Below are positions 16,078-26,292 of a DNA stretch of 64,000 nt, piece after piece. The notes under the pieces are model-generated. The model had not been told where the DNA came from. It made no database searches and saw only the letters and a program-made list of their open reading frames with translations. This DNA is from an uncultured Bacteroidales bacterium (GTDB taxonomy: Bacteria > Bacteroidota > Bacteroidia > Bacteroidales > P3). The stretch is taken from assembly GCA_900314725.1 (NCBI GenBank), contig OMWJ01000001.1:62001-126000 (forward strand), written 5' to 3'. Each line of letters opens with the position of its first letter. The stretch's first letter is position 1. The position numbers and the translations under genes were made by a program.

Positions 16078-17145
16078 TTATAACTCATTATTTTTTACTT
16101 TCTCTAAATCACTTCGTACCATAATACGTACAAGGTCTTCAAAGGAAGTCTGTCTTGGATTCCAACCAAGATTGGTTTTTGCTTTTGTTGGATCTCCTAA
16201 GAGCTGTTCAACCTCAGCAGGACGGAAAAACTTAGGATCTACTTCTACTAAAACCCTACCTGTCTTCTTGTCAATGCCTTTTTCATCAAGACCCTCCCCT
16301 TGCCATTGTAGTTCAATACCTGCTTCTTTGAAAGCTAAGGTACAAAATTCTCTTACCGTATGATATTCTCCTGTTGCAATAACATAGTCTTCGGGTTTAT
16401 CTTGTTGAAGCATAAGCCACATACATTCAACATAATCCTTAGCATAACCCCAATCCCTTAATGCGTTAAGGTTTCCAAGGTAAAGTTTATCTTGTTTCCC
16501 CATGGCAATACGTGATGCAGCAATAGTTATCTTACGTGTTACGAAGTTTTCGCCTCTTCTCTCACTCTCATGATTGAAAAGTATTCCATTAACTGCATAC
16601 ATTCCATAACTCTCTCTGTAATTCTTCGCTATCCAAAAACCATATAGTTTAGCAACTCCGTATGGAGAACGAGGATAGAAAGGAGTTGTCTCTTTTTGTG
16701 GAACTTCTTGTACCAAACCATAAAGTTCAGAAGTAGAAGCTTGATATATTCTGCAAGATTTATCTAATCCACATATTCTAACTGCTTCTAATAGTCTAAG
16801 AACACCTACTGCATCTGCTTGTGCTGTGTATTCCGATACATCAAAAGAAACTTTGACATGACTCTGTGCAGCAAGATTATATATCTCTGTTGGCTTTACT
16901 ATAGATATAATACGAATCAAAGAAGAAGTGTCTGTCATATCTCCCCAATGAAGATTAACCAAACGACTCTGTTTTGTATCTCTTATCCACTCGTCTAAAT
17001 AAAGATGTTCTATCCTTTGTGTATTAAAAGAAGAAGAACGTCTTAGAATACCATGAACCTCATATCCTTTTTCCAAAAGAAACTCCGCAAGAAAAGAACC
17101 GTCTTGCCCTGTGATTCCTGTTATTAATGCTACCTTTTTCGCCAT
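16078..17145 (-). CDS. gmd: GDP-mannose 4,6-dehydratase
   Basis: A 355-residue short-chain dehydrogenase converting GDP-D-mannose to GDP-4-keto-6-deoxy-mannose, the precursor of GDP-L-fucose and related sugars for surface polysaccharide. The Rossmann motif [16 protein letters not shown] is at residue 8. [19 protein letters not shown] and [13 protein letters not shown] (catalytic Tyr and Lys in YxxxK) follow, with [16 protein letters not shown], which is diagnostic for Gmd. The usual partner, fucose synthase, is not in the window. It starts 16 nt after the T9SS cargo gene. Confidence 0.96.
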   Translation of the reverse strand: MAKKVALITGITGQDGSFLAEFLLEKGYEVHGILRRSSSFNTQRIEHLYLDEWIRDTKQSRLVNLHWGDMTDTSSLIRIISIVKPTEIYNLAAQSHVKVSFDVSEYTAQADAVGVLRLLEAVRICGLDKSCRIYQASTSELYGLVQEVPQKETTPFYPRSPYGVAKLYGFWIAKNYRESYGMYAVNGILFNHESERRGENFVTRKITIAASRIAMGKQDKLYLGNLNALRDWGYAKDYVECMWLMLQQDKPEDYVIATGEYHTVREFCTLAFKEAGIELQWQGEGLDEKGIDKKTGRVLVEVDPKFFRPAEVEQLLGDPTKAKTNLGWNPRQTSFEDLVRIMVRSDLEKVKNNEL

Positions 17146-17161
17146 GGTTTATTACTTTTGT

Positions 17162-20134
17162 TTAAACTATTATCACTTTAAATACCTTTTCACTATTTGT
17201 GGTCTTGACCTTTAATAGAAAAAATCCTTTTTTATTTATTACTATCTCTTTGTCCTTTGTCTTATATATCTCCTTGCCATCCATAGAATACAGAGTTATA
17301 AGGCTTATCTCTTCATCGCTATAAACCTTAACTAAATTGTTGTCTTGAGAAATATTGATAAAATGCGAAGAAGCTAAAACGCCCCCCCCTAATGAGTTAC
17401 GAATAAATTTTAATATAAACTTATCTTCATCCATTGTTTCGTCCGCAGAAAACACATACACACTATCCAAAGAAAAATCTTTAAGCATTTCTCCGCTTTG
17501 TCTGTCATACAGCCCTATTTTGTTGTAAGACAAAGGTATTTCTCCTCTATATTTAAGAGTGTATTCTCCTTCTTGTTTTATAATACAACGCAAATCAACA
17601 TTAAGAGTATCCTCCAAGGTTGGAGGAATAACATTGACTGCAAAGTTTTCATTATCAAATGTTGTATAGATTTCAGGAGCAAGACCATAACCCAAAAGTT
17701 TATGATTATCTGTCTGCCATTCTAAAGCATTAGTAAAGTTCGTATCAAAAGCCAAATAGGTCTTATCTTCTCCATCTATGTTATTAATGGAAAAAGATAT
17801 AAAATTTATATCATTTAAACTTGATTTGGCTATAGGCTCATTTTTATTTACTACAAAAGAATTGGCGGAATTATTTACTTGAACAAAGAAACCCTCAAAA
17901 GGTTGCAAGGTATTTGCACCCATAAGCACCTCATAATTTCCTGAGGAGTTTAAGAATGAAGGAACGGTGCTGTTTGTTCTTTCTATTTGCGAAAGAGAAA
18001 TAGGGAAAGAATAAGGATTTGCAACCAAATGCCAACCATAATAAGAACCTACTCCACTTAATGTCGCATTGTTTAGAAGAGTGTAAGAAGAATTGTCATT
18101 TATTTTTCCTGAAAAACTATTTGTTGTGTTGTTTGCATAGGAAATAAGATAACCCCTCCCCTCTTTGAAAAACGGTTCTGCAAAATCGTAAGATTTGTAG
18201 TTTGCCCACATACCCTGCATTTCCTCTTCAGTATAATCTTCTTTCCAAAAATAAAGGTCAATATCATCATTATCTTCTCTTGCATCCAATACTTCTGCTA
18301 TATATGTTTGGTTGTCTGAACTTATTTCAATAGGAATTCCTGTCAAATACCATCCTGTTGAAGAAAGAGTTTTAGATTCATAACCCGAAAAAGATTTCTC
18401 TATTTCGTAGGTGTCTATATCTGCTGTACCGTTGTTCTTAAACGATGCCCCATCTTTTAATATCAAAGTATTACACTTAGCCGTGTTTCCTTGTGATACT
18501 GTTACATCAACGCCATTGTTTATTTGCACAACGTCATTAAAAGTAGGCTCTCCATTAGTCCAATTATTATCTGTCCATTCGCCTGATGTGGTACGAGCAG
18601 TTGTTCCTTTGGTAAGGAAACCTTTGTAACCATATACTATACTTTCATCTTCTGAAACAAGATAAGCAACATAATAGGTTTTTTCTTCTAAATTATCTAT
18701 TTGATAATAGCCATCTTGCAAAGAGATATTGCTTTCGCTTATTGGAGTTCCAAGACCTATATTTGCTATATCTGCCTGAGAAATAGTGCCTGTAAGAGTA
18801 TGCAAACCAAAATCTCTAAAATTACTTTCAGTAGTGGAATTATCCCCTGTCCATTCAGTACAAAGAGTAGGAAAACCACTATCCGGATTATGCTTTACCC
18901 CATAATTAATATCCGAATTTCTCCGCAAAACAAAATCCCTTGAATTAAAATTCTCACAAGTCCAATCAGTAGCAGTTTCAGCAACAGTATTATTACCAAA
19001 TATATCTATGGTATCTGTATTATGAAGAAGAATAGATGGTCTGTTTCCAAAGAAAGGAAACATTCCGCAATAAAACTTTCCTGCACCTGATATTTCTGAA
19101 GAAAGAACATCAACCGTTGAGTAAAGAACTATTGCTTCTCCATGCTTAATAGAATCTCTTTCTGTAAAAGAATATGTTGCTAATTGGTTTGGATAATAAT
19201 GGAGTTCATAATCATTTAAGCAAATATCTCTTCCCGTGCCATTATATAATTCTATAGCTTTTGCATCTACATTATTAGTATAAATAAACTGTGAAATAAT
19301 TAAATCATCAGCGAAGTTATATGTATTCCCTTTTTTTACAATTTTAAGTTTTTTGTTTGAAGGTGTATTATTTGTAATATAAACAGAAGCAGAATTAGTT
19401 GTAATATTAGTTATACTATCTAATGTTTTTTCTTTTAAAGTGGTAAAAGAAAGAGTTTCTTCTCCTATTTGCAGCACATAATTTGTGTTGGGCAAAAGAT
19501 CATTAACAGTATAAGAAGTATTAGCAGCAAGAATATCATAAGGTTGTTTATTACAATACTCTTGAGGAATAGTTACAACAATTTTTGAAATGTTATAATT
19601 ACTTGCTCCTGCTGTACTTGGATAAATACTTAAATAAAAATTAGGACTTGTTCTAACACTATCAAAAGAAAAACTTGCTGTTGTTTCATGAATTTGATTT
19701 TCATAATTATTAGAAATGATTAACCTTTTTGAGCCCGATACTTTTGTAAGTTCAACAGAAAGAGAATAAGAGTAAATACCATTGTTATTTGTTTTAGATA
19801 AATCTATTTCAGATGTTCTGAAGGTGGAATATCTTTGTAAATTTATACCGTTTCCATTTTTAAATATTTTTTGACCTTTTGCTCCTTTTGTTTTTAAATA
19901 TGAATCTGGTAAAGACCAGAGAAAGTTATTATATGCTTCGTTAGTTATTTCTGGAAATAAAGAAAAATCTTCATAATAAACTGTATCGTTTTCATATATA
20001 TATAGCGTTGCATCTTCTACAATGGAATAGTTAATAGTTACGCTATTTGCACCAACAGATTGAATACTAAAAGAACTTTGTGCAGATGCATACAAGCACA
20101 TCACTAAAACGACAATAAAAACTATTCTTTTCAT
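17162..20134 (-). CDS. Large secreted protein with lamin-tail domain and T9SS sorting signal
   Basis: A 990-residue protein with signal peptide MKRIVFIVVLVMCLYASAQ. Fibronectin-like beta regions follow. A lamin-tail-type segment spans about residues 270-350 (ISQFIYTNNVDAKAIELYN). Next is a long beta-helical or jelly-roll region and a typical C-terminal type IX sorting domain (about 925-990, with ITLYSMDGKEIYK and GFFLLKVKT). It should be exported through the outer membrane and anchored or released. The function of the passenger is unknown. A run of eight G residues in codons 915-917 (17382-17389) makes the sorting domain potentially phase-variable. It lies between aspS (54 nt) and gmd (16 nt). 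Confidence 0.85.
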   Translation of the reverse strand: MKRIVFIVVLVMCLYASAQSSFSIQSVGANSVTINYSIVEDATLYIYENDTVYYEDFSLFPEITNEAYNNFLWSLPDSYLKTKGAKGQKIFKNGNGINLQRYSTFRTSEIDLSKTNNNGIYSYSLSVELTKVSGSKRLIISNNYENQIHETTASFSFDSVRTSPNFYLSIYPSTAGASNYNISKIVVTIPQEYCNKQPYDILAANTSYTVNDLLPNTNYVLQIGEETLSFTTLKEKTLDSITNITTNSASVYITNNTPSNKKLKIVKKGNTYNFADDLIISQFIYTNNVDAKAIELYNGTGRDICLNDYELHYYPNQLATYSFTERDSIKHGEAIVLYSTVDVLSSEISGAGKFYCGMFPFFGNRPSILLHNTDTIDIFGNNTVAETATDWTCENFNSRDFVLRRNSDINYGVKHNPDSGFPTLCTEWTGDNSTTESNFRDFGLHTLTGTISQADIANIGLGTPISESNISLQDGYYQIDNLEEKTYYVAYLVSEDESIVYGYKGFLTKGTTARTTSGEWTDNNWTNGEPTFNDVVQINNGVDVTVSQGNTAKCNTLILKDGASFKNNGTADIDTYEIEKSFSGYESKTLSSTGWYLTGIPIEISSDNQTYIAEVLDAREDNDDIDLYFWKEDYTEEEMQGMWANYKSYDFAEPFFKEGRGYLISYANNTTNSFSGKINDNSSYTLLNNATLSGVGSYYGWHLVANPYSFPISLSQIERTNSTVPSFLNSSGNYEVLMGANTLQPFEGFFVQVNNSANSFVVNKNEPIAKSSLNDINFISFSINNIDGEDKTYLAFDTNFTNALEWQTDNHKLLGYGLAPEIYTTFDNENFAVNVIPPTLEDTLNVDLRCIIKQEGEYTLKYRGEIPLSYNKIGLYDRQSGEMLKDFSLDSVYVFSADETMDEDKFILKFIRNSLGGGVLASSHFINISQDNNLVKVYSDEEISLITLYSMDGKEIYKTKDKEIVINKKGFFLLKVKTTNSEKVFKVIIV
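17382..17389 (-). repeat. Homopolymeric G8 tract inside the T9SS cargo gene
   Basis: On the coding strand eight consecutive G residues encode Gly-Gly-Gly just before the sorting domain, in otherwise AT-rich sequence. Loss of one G creates a TAG four codons later. Gain of one G creates a stop about 20 codons later. Either change removes the sorting domain. Confidence 0.8.
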
Positions 20135-20188
20135 ATCTTTAATTTTCTTTATTCATAAACATATAACAAGCAAAAAAGTAGAGAAGTC

Positions 20189-21946
20189 TTATTTCTCTAC
20201 CTTATTTAATGAAATATATAATTCGTCAAGTTGTTGTTGAGAGATAACATTTGGAGAATCACTCATCAAATCTCTGCCTGAATTATTCTTTGGAAAAGCA
20301 ATAAAATCTCTTATTGAGTCTGCTCCTGCAAAGATAGAACAAAGCCTGTCAAAACCAAAGGCTATTCCCCCGTGAGGTGGAGCTCCATATTCAAAAGCTT
20401 GCATCAAGAAACCAAACTGTTGTTTTGCTGATTCTTCTGTAAAGCCTAAAGCTTCAAACATATCTAACTGCATCTTTCTATCATGTATTCTTATTGAACC
20501 GCCTCCAACTTCTGTTCCGTTGATTACAAGGTCGTAGGCACTTGCTCTTACTTCTCCAGGAGAAGTTTTTAGTTTCTCAGGGTAGTCTTCTGGATTAGGA
20601 GCAGTAAAAGGATGGTGCATAGCATAGAATCTTTGGTCTTCTTCGCTCCATTCTAAAAGAGGAAAATCTGTTATCCAAAGCACAGCATAGTTAAACGGAT
20701 CTCTTAAACCAAGTCTTTGTCCCATTTCTAAACGAAGAGAACATAATTGAACACGTGTTTTCATTTTCTCCCCTGCCATAATAAGCATAAGGTCTCCTTG
20801 TTTTGCATTGAATTTATCTGCTATTGCTTGCAAGTCTTCTTGTGTAAAGAACTTATCAATGGAAGATTTAAAAGTTCCATCATTATTATATTTAATATAA
20901 ACCAAACCATTAGCACCAACTTGAGGACGTTTAACAAAATCAGTCAATCCATCAAGTTGCTTGCGAGTATATTCTGCACAACCCTCGGCTTTTATTCCTA
21001 CAACAAGCTCTGCATCATCAAAAACTTTGAAATCTTTTCCTTTTGCTACGTCATTCAATTCCACAAACTGCATACCAAAACGTAAATCTGGCTTATCTGA
21101 ACCATAATACTTCATGGCATCTTGCCAAGTCATACGTTGGAAAGTAGGTAAAGCAATATTTTTTTCTTCTTTGAAAAGATATTTTATTAGTCCTTCAAAC
21201 AATTGTAACACATCTTCCTGTTCTACAAAAGACATTTCGCAATCTATTTGAGTAAATTCTGGCTGACGATCTGCTCTAAGGTCTTCGTCTCTAAAACATT
21301 TAACTATTTGGAAATATCTGTCAAAACCAGAAACCATAAGTAATTGTTTAAAAGTTTGAGGACTTTGAGGAAGAGCATAGAATTGATTAGGATTCATACG
21401 AGAAGGAACAACGAAGTCTCTTGCTCCTTCTGGTGTTGAACGAATAAGAAATGGTGTCTCTATTTCAAGAAAACTCTCTTTGCTAAGATAATTTCTAACC
21501 ATCATTGCTAAACGATGTCTTAGTTCAAGATTTTGTTTAACGCAATTTCTTCTAAGGTCAAGATAACGATATTTCATTCTAAGCTCATCACCTCCATCTG
21601 TGTTGTCTTCAATAGTAAAAGGAGGGGTCTTAGAAGGATTAAGTATTTCTATTTCTTTTACTTCTATTTCTATATCTCCTGTAGGTATCTTTGCATTTTT
21701 ACTACTTCTTTCTCTAACAACACCTTTTGCTTGAATAACATATTCTCTTGAAAGAGTTTTTGCTGTATCCTTAATATTCTGAGAAGAAGTATCATCTACA
21801 ACTATTTGAGTTATTCCATAACGGTCTCTAAGATCAATAAAAGACATACTTCCTAAGTCTCTTGTTTTTTGTACCCAACCGCTTAAAACTACATTTTGTC
21901 CTATATTTTCTTTGCGAAGTTCTCCGCAGGTATGTGTTCTATACAT
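20189..21946 (-). CDS. aspS: Aspartyl-tRNA synthetase
   Basis: A 585-residue class IIb aminoacyl-tRNA synthetase. The N-terminal OB-fold binds the anticodon ([26 protein letters not shown]). The catalytic core has motif 2 ([19 protein letters not shown]) and motif 3 (GIAFGFDRL). The bacterial GAD insertion lies between them, and the length is the usual 580-590. I cannot tell from sequence whether it also charges tRNA-Asn. It is the first gene of a minus-strand run. Confidence 0.97.
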   Translation of the reverse strand: MYRTHTCGELRKENIGQNVVLSGWVQKTRDLGSMSFIDLRDRYGITQIVVDDTSSQNIKDTAKTLSREYVIQAKGVVRERSSKNAKIPTGDIEIEVKEIEILNPSKTPPFTIEDNTDGGDELRMKYRYLDLRRNCVKQNLELRHRLAMMVRNYLSKESFLEIETPFLIRSTPEGARDFVVPSRMNPNQFYALPQSPQTFKQLLMVSGFDRYFQIVKCFRDEDLRADRQPEFTQIDCEMSFVEQEDVLQLFEGLIKYLFKEEKNIALPTFQRMTWQDAMKYYGSDKPDLRFGMQFVELNDVAKGKDFKVFDDAELVVGIKAEGCAEYTRKQLDGLTDFVKRPQVGANGLVYIKYNNDGTFKSSIDKFFTQEDLQAIADKFNAKQGDLMLIMAGEKMKTRVQLCSLRLEMGQRLGLRDPFNYAVLWITDFPLLEWSEEDQRFYAMHHPFTAPNPEDYPEKLKTSPGEVRASAYDLVINGTEVGGGSIRIHDRKMQLDMFEALGFTEESAKQQFGFLMQAFEYGAPPHGGIAFGFDRLCSIFAGADSIRDFIAFPKNNSGRDLMSDSPNVISQQQLDELYISLNKVEK

Positions 21947-22060
21947 AGTATGTTCGTTTTATAAGATATATTACTAAATTAACGTGCAAATTTACACAAA
22001 TTTTTAGGACTTTCAAACAAAAAAGTCTTAAATACTTTTTCAATAATATTTATCATAACA

Positions 22061-22096
22061 AAAAAGGAGATATGCTATGAATAACATATCTCCTTT
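22061..22096 (-). terminator. Terminator after the FKBP gene
   Basis: A 12-bp perfect stem (AAAGGAGATATG at 22063-22074 with its complement at 22085-22096). On the minus strand it runs into TTTTTTG. It ends the rnf-FKBP transcript. Confidence 0.85.
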
Positions 22097-22112
22097 AAGA
22101 TTATATATTACT

Positions 22113-22733
22113 TTATTCTATTCCTAATAATTCTACTTCAAAGATAAGAGTTGAACCTGCAGGAATATTTCCTACCATTTGGTCCCCATATGCTAAGTCT
22201 GCAGGAATAAAGAAGCGATACTTACTTCCAACGTTCATCAATTGAACTCCTTCTGTCCAACCTGCAATAACTTGATTCAACGGAAATACAATGCTTTCTC
22301 CTCTTTGTACAGAAGAATCAAAGACAGTTCCATTTAACAAAGTACCATGATAATGTACTCTTACTTGATCTGTTGCTTTTGGTTTTTGTCCAACACCTTC
22401 TTTTAAAACTGTATATTGCAATCCTGAAGGAGTCTCAACAACGTTATCATTTTTTCTGTTATTTCTTAAAAAATCCTCTCCCTCTTTTCTTGCTTTCTGA
22501 CCTTGTTCTTTAGCTTGTTTTTGACGAATTGCATTCATTTCTTGTTGCCAAGCTTGCATAACATTATTCTTTTCTTGCTCAGTAAGAAGGCTTTCATTTT
22601 TTCCCAACGCAGCATTCTTAATTGTTTCAACAAGTATATCTACATTCAAATCATATCCTTGAGAAATAATACTTCTACCTATATCTTCGCCAAGTATATA
22701 AGATACTTTATCTTTTTGTGTTTCTAATTTCAT
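22113..22733 (-). CDS. FKBP-type peptidyl-prolyl cis-trans isomerase
   Basis: This 206-residue protein has an N-terminal helical dimerisation segment (about 1-95) like FkpA/Mip. A C-terminal FKBP domain follows (about 100-206), with VRVHYHGTLLNGTVFDSS, GWTEGVQLMNVGSKYRFFIP, LAYGD and LIFEVELLGI. No signal peptide is present, so it should act in the cytosol, unlike FkpA. It follows rnfE by 15 nt and precedes the terminator, so it is probably the last gene of the rnf operon, in the place where rnfA would normally be. It may help fold the Rnf subunits, but that is inference. Confidence 0.92.
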   Translation of the reverse strand: MKLETQKDKVSYILGEDIGRSIISQGYDLNVDILVETIKNAALGKNESLLTEQEKNNVMQAWQQEMNAIRQKQAKEQGQKARKEGEDFLRNNRKNDNVVETPSGLQYTVLKEGVGQKPKATDQVRVHYHGTLLNGTVFDSSVQRGESIVFPLNQVIAGWTEGVQLMNVGSKYRFFIPADLAYGDQMVGNIPAGSTLIFEVELLGIE

Positions 22734-22748
22734 TTCTATTCTTTATAT

Positions 22749-23342
22749 TTACTTTTCGTATTTTGCTCTTAGTCTATTTACTAATGCTATTAAGTAGCCA
22801 AGTGCTATAAAAGCTCCTGGAGGAAGGATGAAAAGAAGTATTCCATCGCTTTCTCCTATAAACTTAAAACCGAATATAGCTCCTGTTCCTAAAACTTCTC
22901 TTACTATACCAAGTATAGTCAAAGCAAGAGTAAATCCTAATCCAATACCAATACCATCAAGCAAAGAATCAAAAGCATTATTCTTGCTTGCAAAACTTTC
23001 TGCTCGTCCAAGTATAATACAATTAACAACAATCAATGGAATAAAGATTCCAAGACTTTTGTTAAGAGCAGGAACATAAGCTTGCAAAAGAAGTTGAAGG
23101 ATAGTAACAAATGTTGCTATAACAACGATAAATGCAGGAATACGCACCTTGTCTGGTACAACATTTTTTATAAGAGATATAACAACGTTTGAACACATCA
23201 AGACAAACATTGTACAAACACCCATTCCTAAACCATTGATTGCTGAAGTTGTTGTTGCTAATGTTGAACACATTCCAAGCAACAAACAAAATACAGGGTT
23301 TTCCTTTATAATTCCATTAAGTACTATTTTCATTCCTTTCAT
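22749..23342 (-). CDS. rnfE: Ion-translocating oxidoreductase subunit E
   Basis: A 197-residue protein with six transmembrane helices (NqrDE/RnfAE family). The first half carries KENPVFCLLLGMCSTLATTTSA, whose paired cysteine takes part in the shared half-channel iron site. The C-terminal half carries GRAESFASKN and DGIGIGLGFTLAL, which match RnfE/NqrD rather than RnfA/NqrE. It is fifth in the order B-C-D-G-E. Its normal partner, RnfA, is absent from the cluster. Confidence 0.93.
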   Translation of the reverse strand: MKGMKIVLNGIIKENPVFCLLLGMCSTLATTTSAINGLGMGVCTMFVLMCSNVVISLIKNVVPDKVRIPAFIVVIATFVTILQLLLQAYVPALNKSLGIFIPLIVVNCIILGRAESFASKNNAFDSLLDGIGIGLGFTLALTILGIVREVLGTGAIFGFKFIGESDGILLFILPPGAFIALGYLIALVNRLRAKYEK

Positions 23343-23353
23343 TGTTGTACCTC

Positions 23354-23932
23354 CTATTTGTTTTGATATTTCATAAATGCGTCAAATGCCTTTTGAACTG
23401 CAGTAAGAAAAGCACGTGAAGTAATAGTAGAAGCTGTTATAGCGTCTATATCTCCTCCATCTTTAGTTGGAGAAAACTTCGTTGTTGCAGGACTTTTTCC
23501 TCTAATATCTCCTTTTGCTCTAAACCATTCTTCTGCTTTCATTCCTAAGCCCGGAGTTTCTGCTGTCTCTAAAATGGAATAATCAGAAATAGTTCCATCT
23601 TTAGCTAAACCTACCATTATTTTAAGTTTTCCTCCGTAACCATTCTTGTCATAGGTTTCTACAGCGGCTCCTATTAATTCACCATTAAGAGTTGCTGGAT
23701 ATATTACGAAAGGTTCGTCATAACCATCTAATTTTATTTGTTGAGGTTCTCCTATTTCGGCTTTTTTATCAGGAAGAACATTTTTTATTGCAGTATCTTT
23801 ATCATTTTTCATAGTTGCGTCTATCGGCTCTTTTGTCAAAGCGTATGTTCCACAAAGCAATGCAGAAGCTAACAAAGTAACCAAAGACAAACACAAAACC
23901 ATATTCTTTATTGAAGATTCTAACTTTGCCAT
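23354..23932 (-). CDS. rnfG: Ion-translocating oxidoreductase subunit G (covalent FMN)
   Basis: A 192-residue protein with one N-terminal transmembrane helix and a periplasmic FMN-binding domain. The flavinylation region is DAITASTITSRAF near residue 165-178, corresponding to the [S/T]GATxT site where FMN is linked to threonine. ETPGLGMKAEEWF is the second conserved block. It transfers electrons between the RnfD/E membrane part and the rest of the complex. It sits 9 nt after rnfD. Confidence 0.93.
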   Translation of the reverse strand: MAKLESSIKNMVLCLSLVTLLASALLCGTYALTKEPIDATMKNDKDTAIKNVLPDKKAEIGEPQQIKLDGYDEPFVIYPATLNGELIGAAVETYDKNGYGGKLKIMVGLAKDGTISDYSILETAETPGLGMKAEEWFRAKGDIRGKSPATTKFSPTKDGGDIDAITASTITSRAFLTAVQKAFDAFMKYQNK

Positions 23933-23941
23933 AATTCCTCC

Positions 23942-24913
23942 TTATTTTTTGTATCCGAATTTATCGGTTTTAACGAATTTATTAATCAATGGAGTAACAC
24001 CATTCATAATTAAAATAGCAAAAGAAACTCCTTCCGGCATAGGACCAAAACAACGGAAAACAATAGTAAGAATACCACAACCGCAACCGAAAATTATCTG
24101 TCCTTTATGTGTGATAGGAGAAGTAACCATATCTGTTGCCATAAACACAGCTCCAAGCATCATACCACCTGCAAGAAGATGATAAACAGGAGCAACGTAA
24201 GCCTCTGGATTAACACAATGTAGTATCAATGCAAAAACAAAAGCAGAACCAAGGAAAGACACAGGTATATGCCAAGTAATTATCTTTCTGCATAGCATAT
24301 AAACTCCTCCTATAAGAATTGCTATTGCTGATATTTCTCCTAAAGAACCTCCAACGTTTCCTACTAACATATCCAAAACGTTTGGCAAATTTTCTCCTCC
24401 ATGTTTAATCATACTAAGAGATGTAGGTCCTGTTACAGCATCTACAACATTAGAACAGAACAAAGGACTTGGTTTTGGCCAAGCACTCATTGCCATATCT
24501 GTAGGGAAAGAAAGGAACAAGAACACACGTCCTACCAAAGCAGGATTGAAAGGATTCTTTCCTAATCCACCAAAGGTCATTTTACCAACACCTATTGCGA
24601 TAAGAGATCCAAGGATTATCATCCACAAAGGTAAAGAGGAAGGAACGTTGAAAGCAAGCAACATACCTGTTATTACTGCTGAACCATCCGTAACTGTGGA
24701 TAAATCTCCTTTAAGAAGATATTTCTGTATTACCCATTCAAAGAAAAGGCAAGATGCTACACTGACCAAAGTCAAAAGCAAAGCATTGATGCCAAAAAAG
24801 TAAATACTGACAAGCAATGCTGGTAACATCGCAATGACTACACCCCACATTATCTTTTTAGTAGACATTGTGCTATGAACATGAGGTGATCCTGAAATAT
24901 TAAACACTGACAT
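23942..24913 (-). CDS. rnfD: Ion-translocating oxidoreductase subunit D (membrane FMN)
   Basis: A 323-residue polytopic membrane subunit of the NqrB/RnfD family with about 9-10 helices. A conserved block (GGLGKNPFNPALVGRVFLF) precedes the flavinylation segment DAVTGPTSLSMI, in which threonine binds FMN. The periplasmic segment ATDMVTSPITHKG is also conserved. It forms the core of ion pumping. It lies 41 nt downstream of rnfC. Confidence 0.94.
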   Translation of the reverse strand: MSVFNISGSPHVHSTMSTKKIMWGVVIAMLPALLVSIYFFGINALLLTLVSVASCLFFEWVIQKYLLKGDLSTVTDGSAVITGMLLAFNVPSSLPLWMIILGSLIAIGVGKMTFGGLGKNPFNPALVGRVFLFLSFPTDMAMSAWPKPSPLFCSNVVDAVTGPTSLSMIKHGGENLPNVLDMLVGNVGGSLGEISAIAILIGGVYMLCRKIITWHIPVSFLGSAFVFALILHCVNPEAYVAPVYHLLAGGMMLGAVFMATDMVTSPITHKGQIIFGCGCGILTIVFRCFGPMPEGVSFAILIMNGVTPLINKFVKTDKFGYKK

Positions 24914-24954
24914 ATTTTTGTATTTTTATTTTCTTAAAATTACTAACTTCAATT

Positions 24955-26292
24955 TTATTTCTGAGCTCTTGCTCTACGTAATGCTCCTACCTTAAACTTA
25001 CCTACTCTTATCAAATCCAACAGAGGACGATTTGCTGGGCAGGTAAATAGGCAACAACCACATTCTATACAATCCATAACGCATTCCTTTTCTGCTTCTT
25101 CCCATTTATCCTGAGAACAAAGAGTAGAAAGCAATACTGGTTCTAATCCCATAGGACAAGCATCCACGCATTTTCCACAACGAATACAAGGTGTAGGCTC
25201 CTGACGTTTTGCCTCTTTTTCATTCATTACAAGAATGCTTGATGTTGTCTTAACTGTTGGAGCAGAAGTATCCATTATAGCTTTACCCATCATAGGACCT
25301 CCACTAATAAGTTTGCCTGTATCTTCTGGCAATCCTCCACAATAATCTATGATTTCTTGCAAAGGTGTTCCAACTCTAACTAAGAGATTTTTCTGATTTT
25401 CTGGTCTTACACTCTTTCCTGTAAATGTAAGAACGTTATCAATCAAAGGACGATTCTTCTGAACTGCATAATAAATAGCCAAAGCAGTACCTACATTATC
25501 TACAACACAACCAACTTCAATAGGAAGTTTGCCACTTGGAACTTCTCTCCCTGTTAAAGCGTTGATAAGTTGCTTTTCTGCTCCTTGTGGATATTTTAAT
25601 TTCAAAGGAACTATCTCTGTGCCATTATATTTTTTTGACATTTCTGTCATTATTCTTATTGCCTCAGGTTTATTATTCTCTATACCAACAAGAGCAGTAT
25701 TTATTCCCAAAGCTTTCTTCATGATTTCTATACCAATGAATATTTCCTCGGTATTTTCTATCATGATTCTGTTGTCAGAAGTAAGATAAGGCTCACACTC
25801 TACTCCATTTATAATAAGGTATTCGGCTTTCTTGCCTTCTGGTATCATATACTTAACATTTGTAGGGAAGGCCGCTCCTCCCAAACCTACGATACCACAA
25901 TCTTTCATTCTTTGAACAATATCCTTTGCTTCAAGAGTTATTTCTCTTTTTATGTCTGGAGTTGTATCTATTCCTTCTTCCCATTCATCTCCTTGAACAT
26001 CTATGTATATAGCTGGCTTTTTAAAACCATTGAAATCTGTTGCAACATCTACCTTTGTAACAGTTCCAGAATAAGGAGAATGTGTATTTGCACAAATAAA
26101 AGCCTCTGCTTTTGAAAGAAGAGTACCCACTTTTACTTTGTCGCCTTTTTGTACTAAGCAAGTAGCAGGAGCTCCAAGATGTTGAGATACAAAAACTACT
26201 GCCTTTTTTGTAAGAGGAAATACTTCTATCTTGTTGTTTGAAGCAAGTTTGTTTTCCTCTGGATGAACACCACCTCTGTTAAATGTTTTCAT
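24955..26292 (-). CDS. rnfC: Ion-translocating oxidoreductase subunit C
   Basis: A 445-residue peripheral subunit. The N-terminal barrel-sandwich and SLBB regions are followed by the FMN/NADH-binding Rossmann segment (CGIVGLGGAAFPTNVK). Two [4Fe-4S] motifs lie near the C-terminus, CIRCGKCVDACP and CIECGCCLFTCP. It is the NADH-binding part that passes electrons to RnfB. Its start overlaps the rnfB stop by 4 nt, indicating coupled translation. There is no long C-terminal repeat as in E. coli RsxC. Confidence 0.95.
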   Translation of the reverse strand: MKTFNRGGVHPEENKLASNNKIEVFPLTKKAVVFVSQHLGAPATCLVQKGDKVKVGTLLSKAEAFICANTHSPYSGTVTKVDVATDFNGFKKPAIYIDVQGDEWEEGIDTTPDIKREITLEAKDIVQRMKDCGIVGLGGAAFPTNVKYMIPEGKKAEYLIINGVECEPYLTSDNRIMIENTEEIFIGIEIMKKALGINTALVGIENNKPEAIRIMTEMSKKYNGTEIVPLKLKYPQGAEKQLINALTGREVPSGKLPIEVGCVVDNVGTALAIYYAVQKNRPLIDNVLTFTGKSVRPENQKNLLVRVGTPLQEIIDYCGGLPEDTGKLISGGPMMGKAIMDTSAPTVKTTSSILVMNEKEAKRQEPTPCIRCGKCVDACPMGLEPVLLSTLCSQDKWEEAEKECVMDCIECGCCLFTCPANRPLLDLIRVGKFKVGALRRARAQK

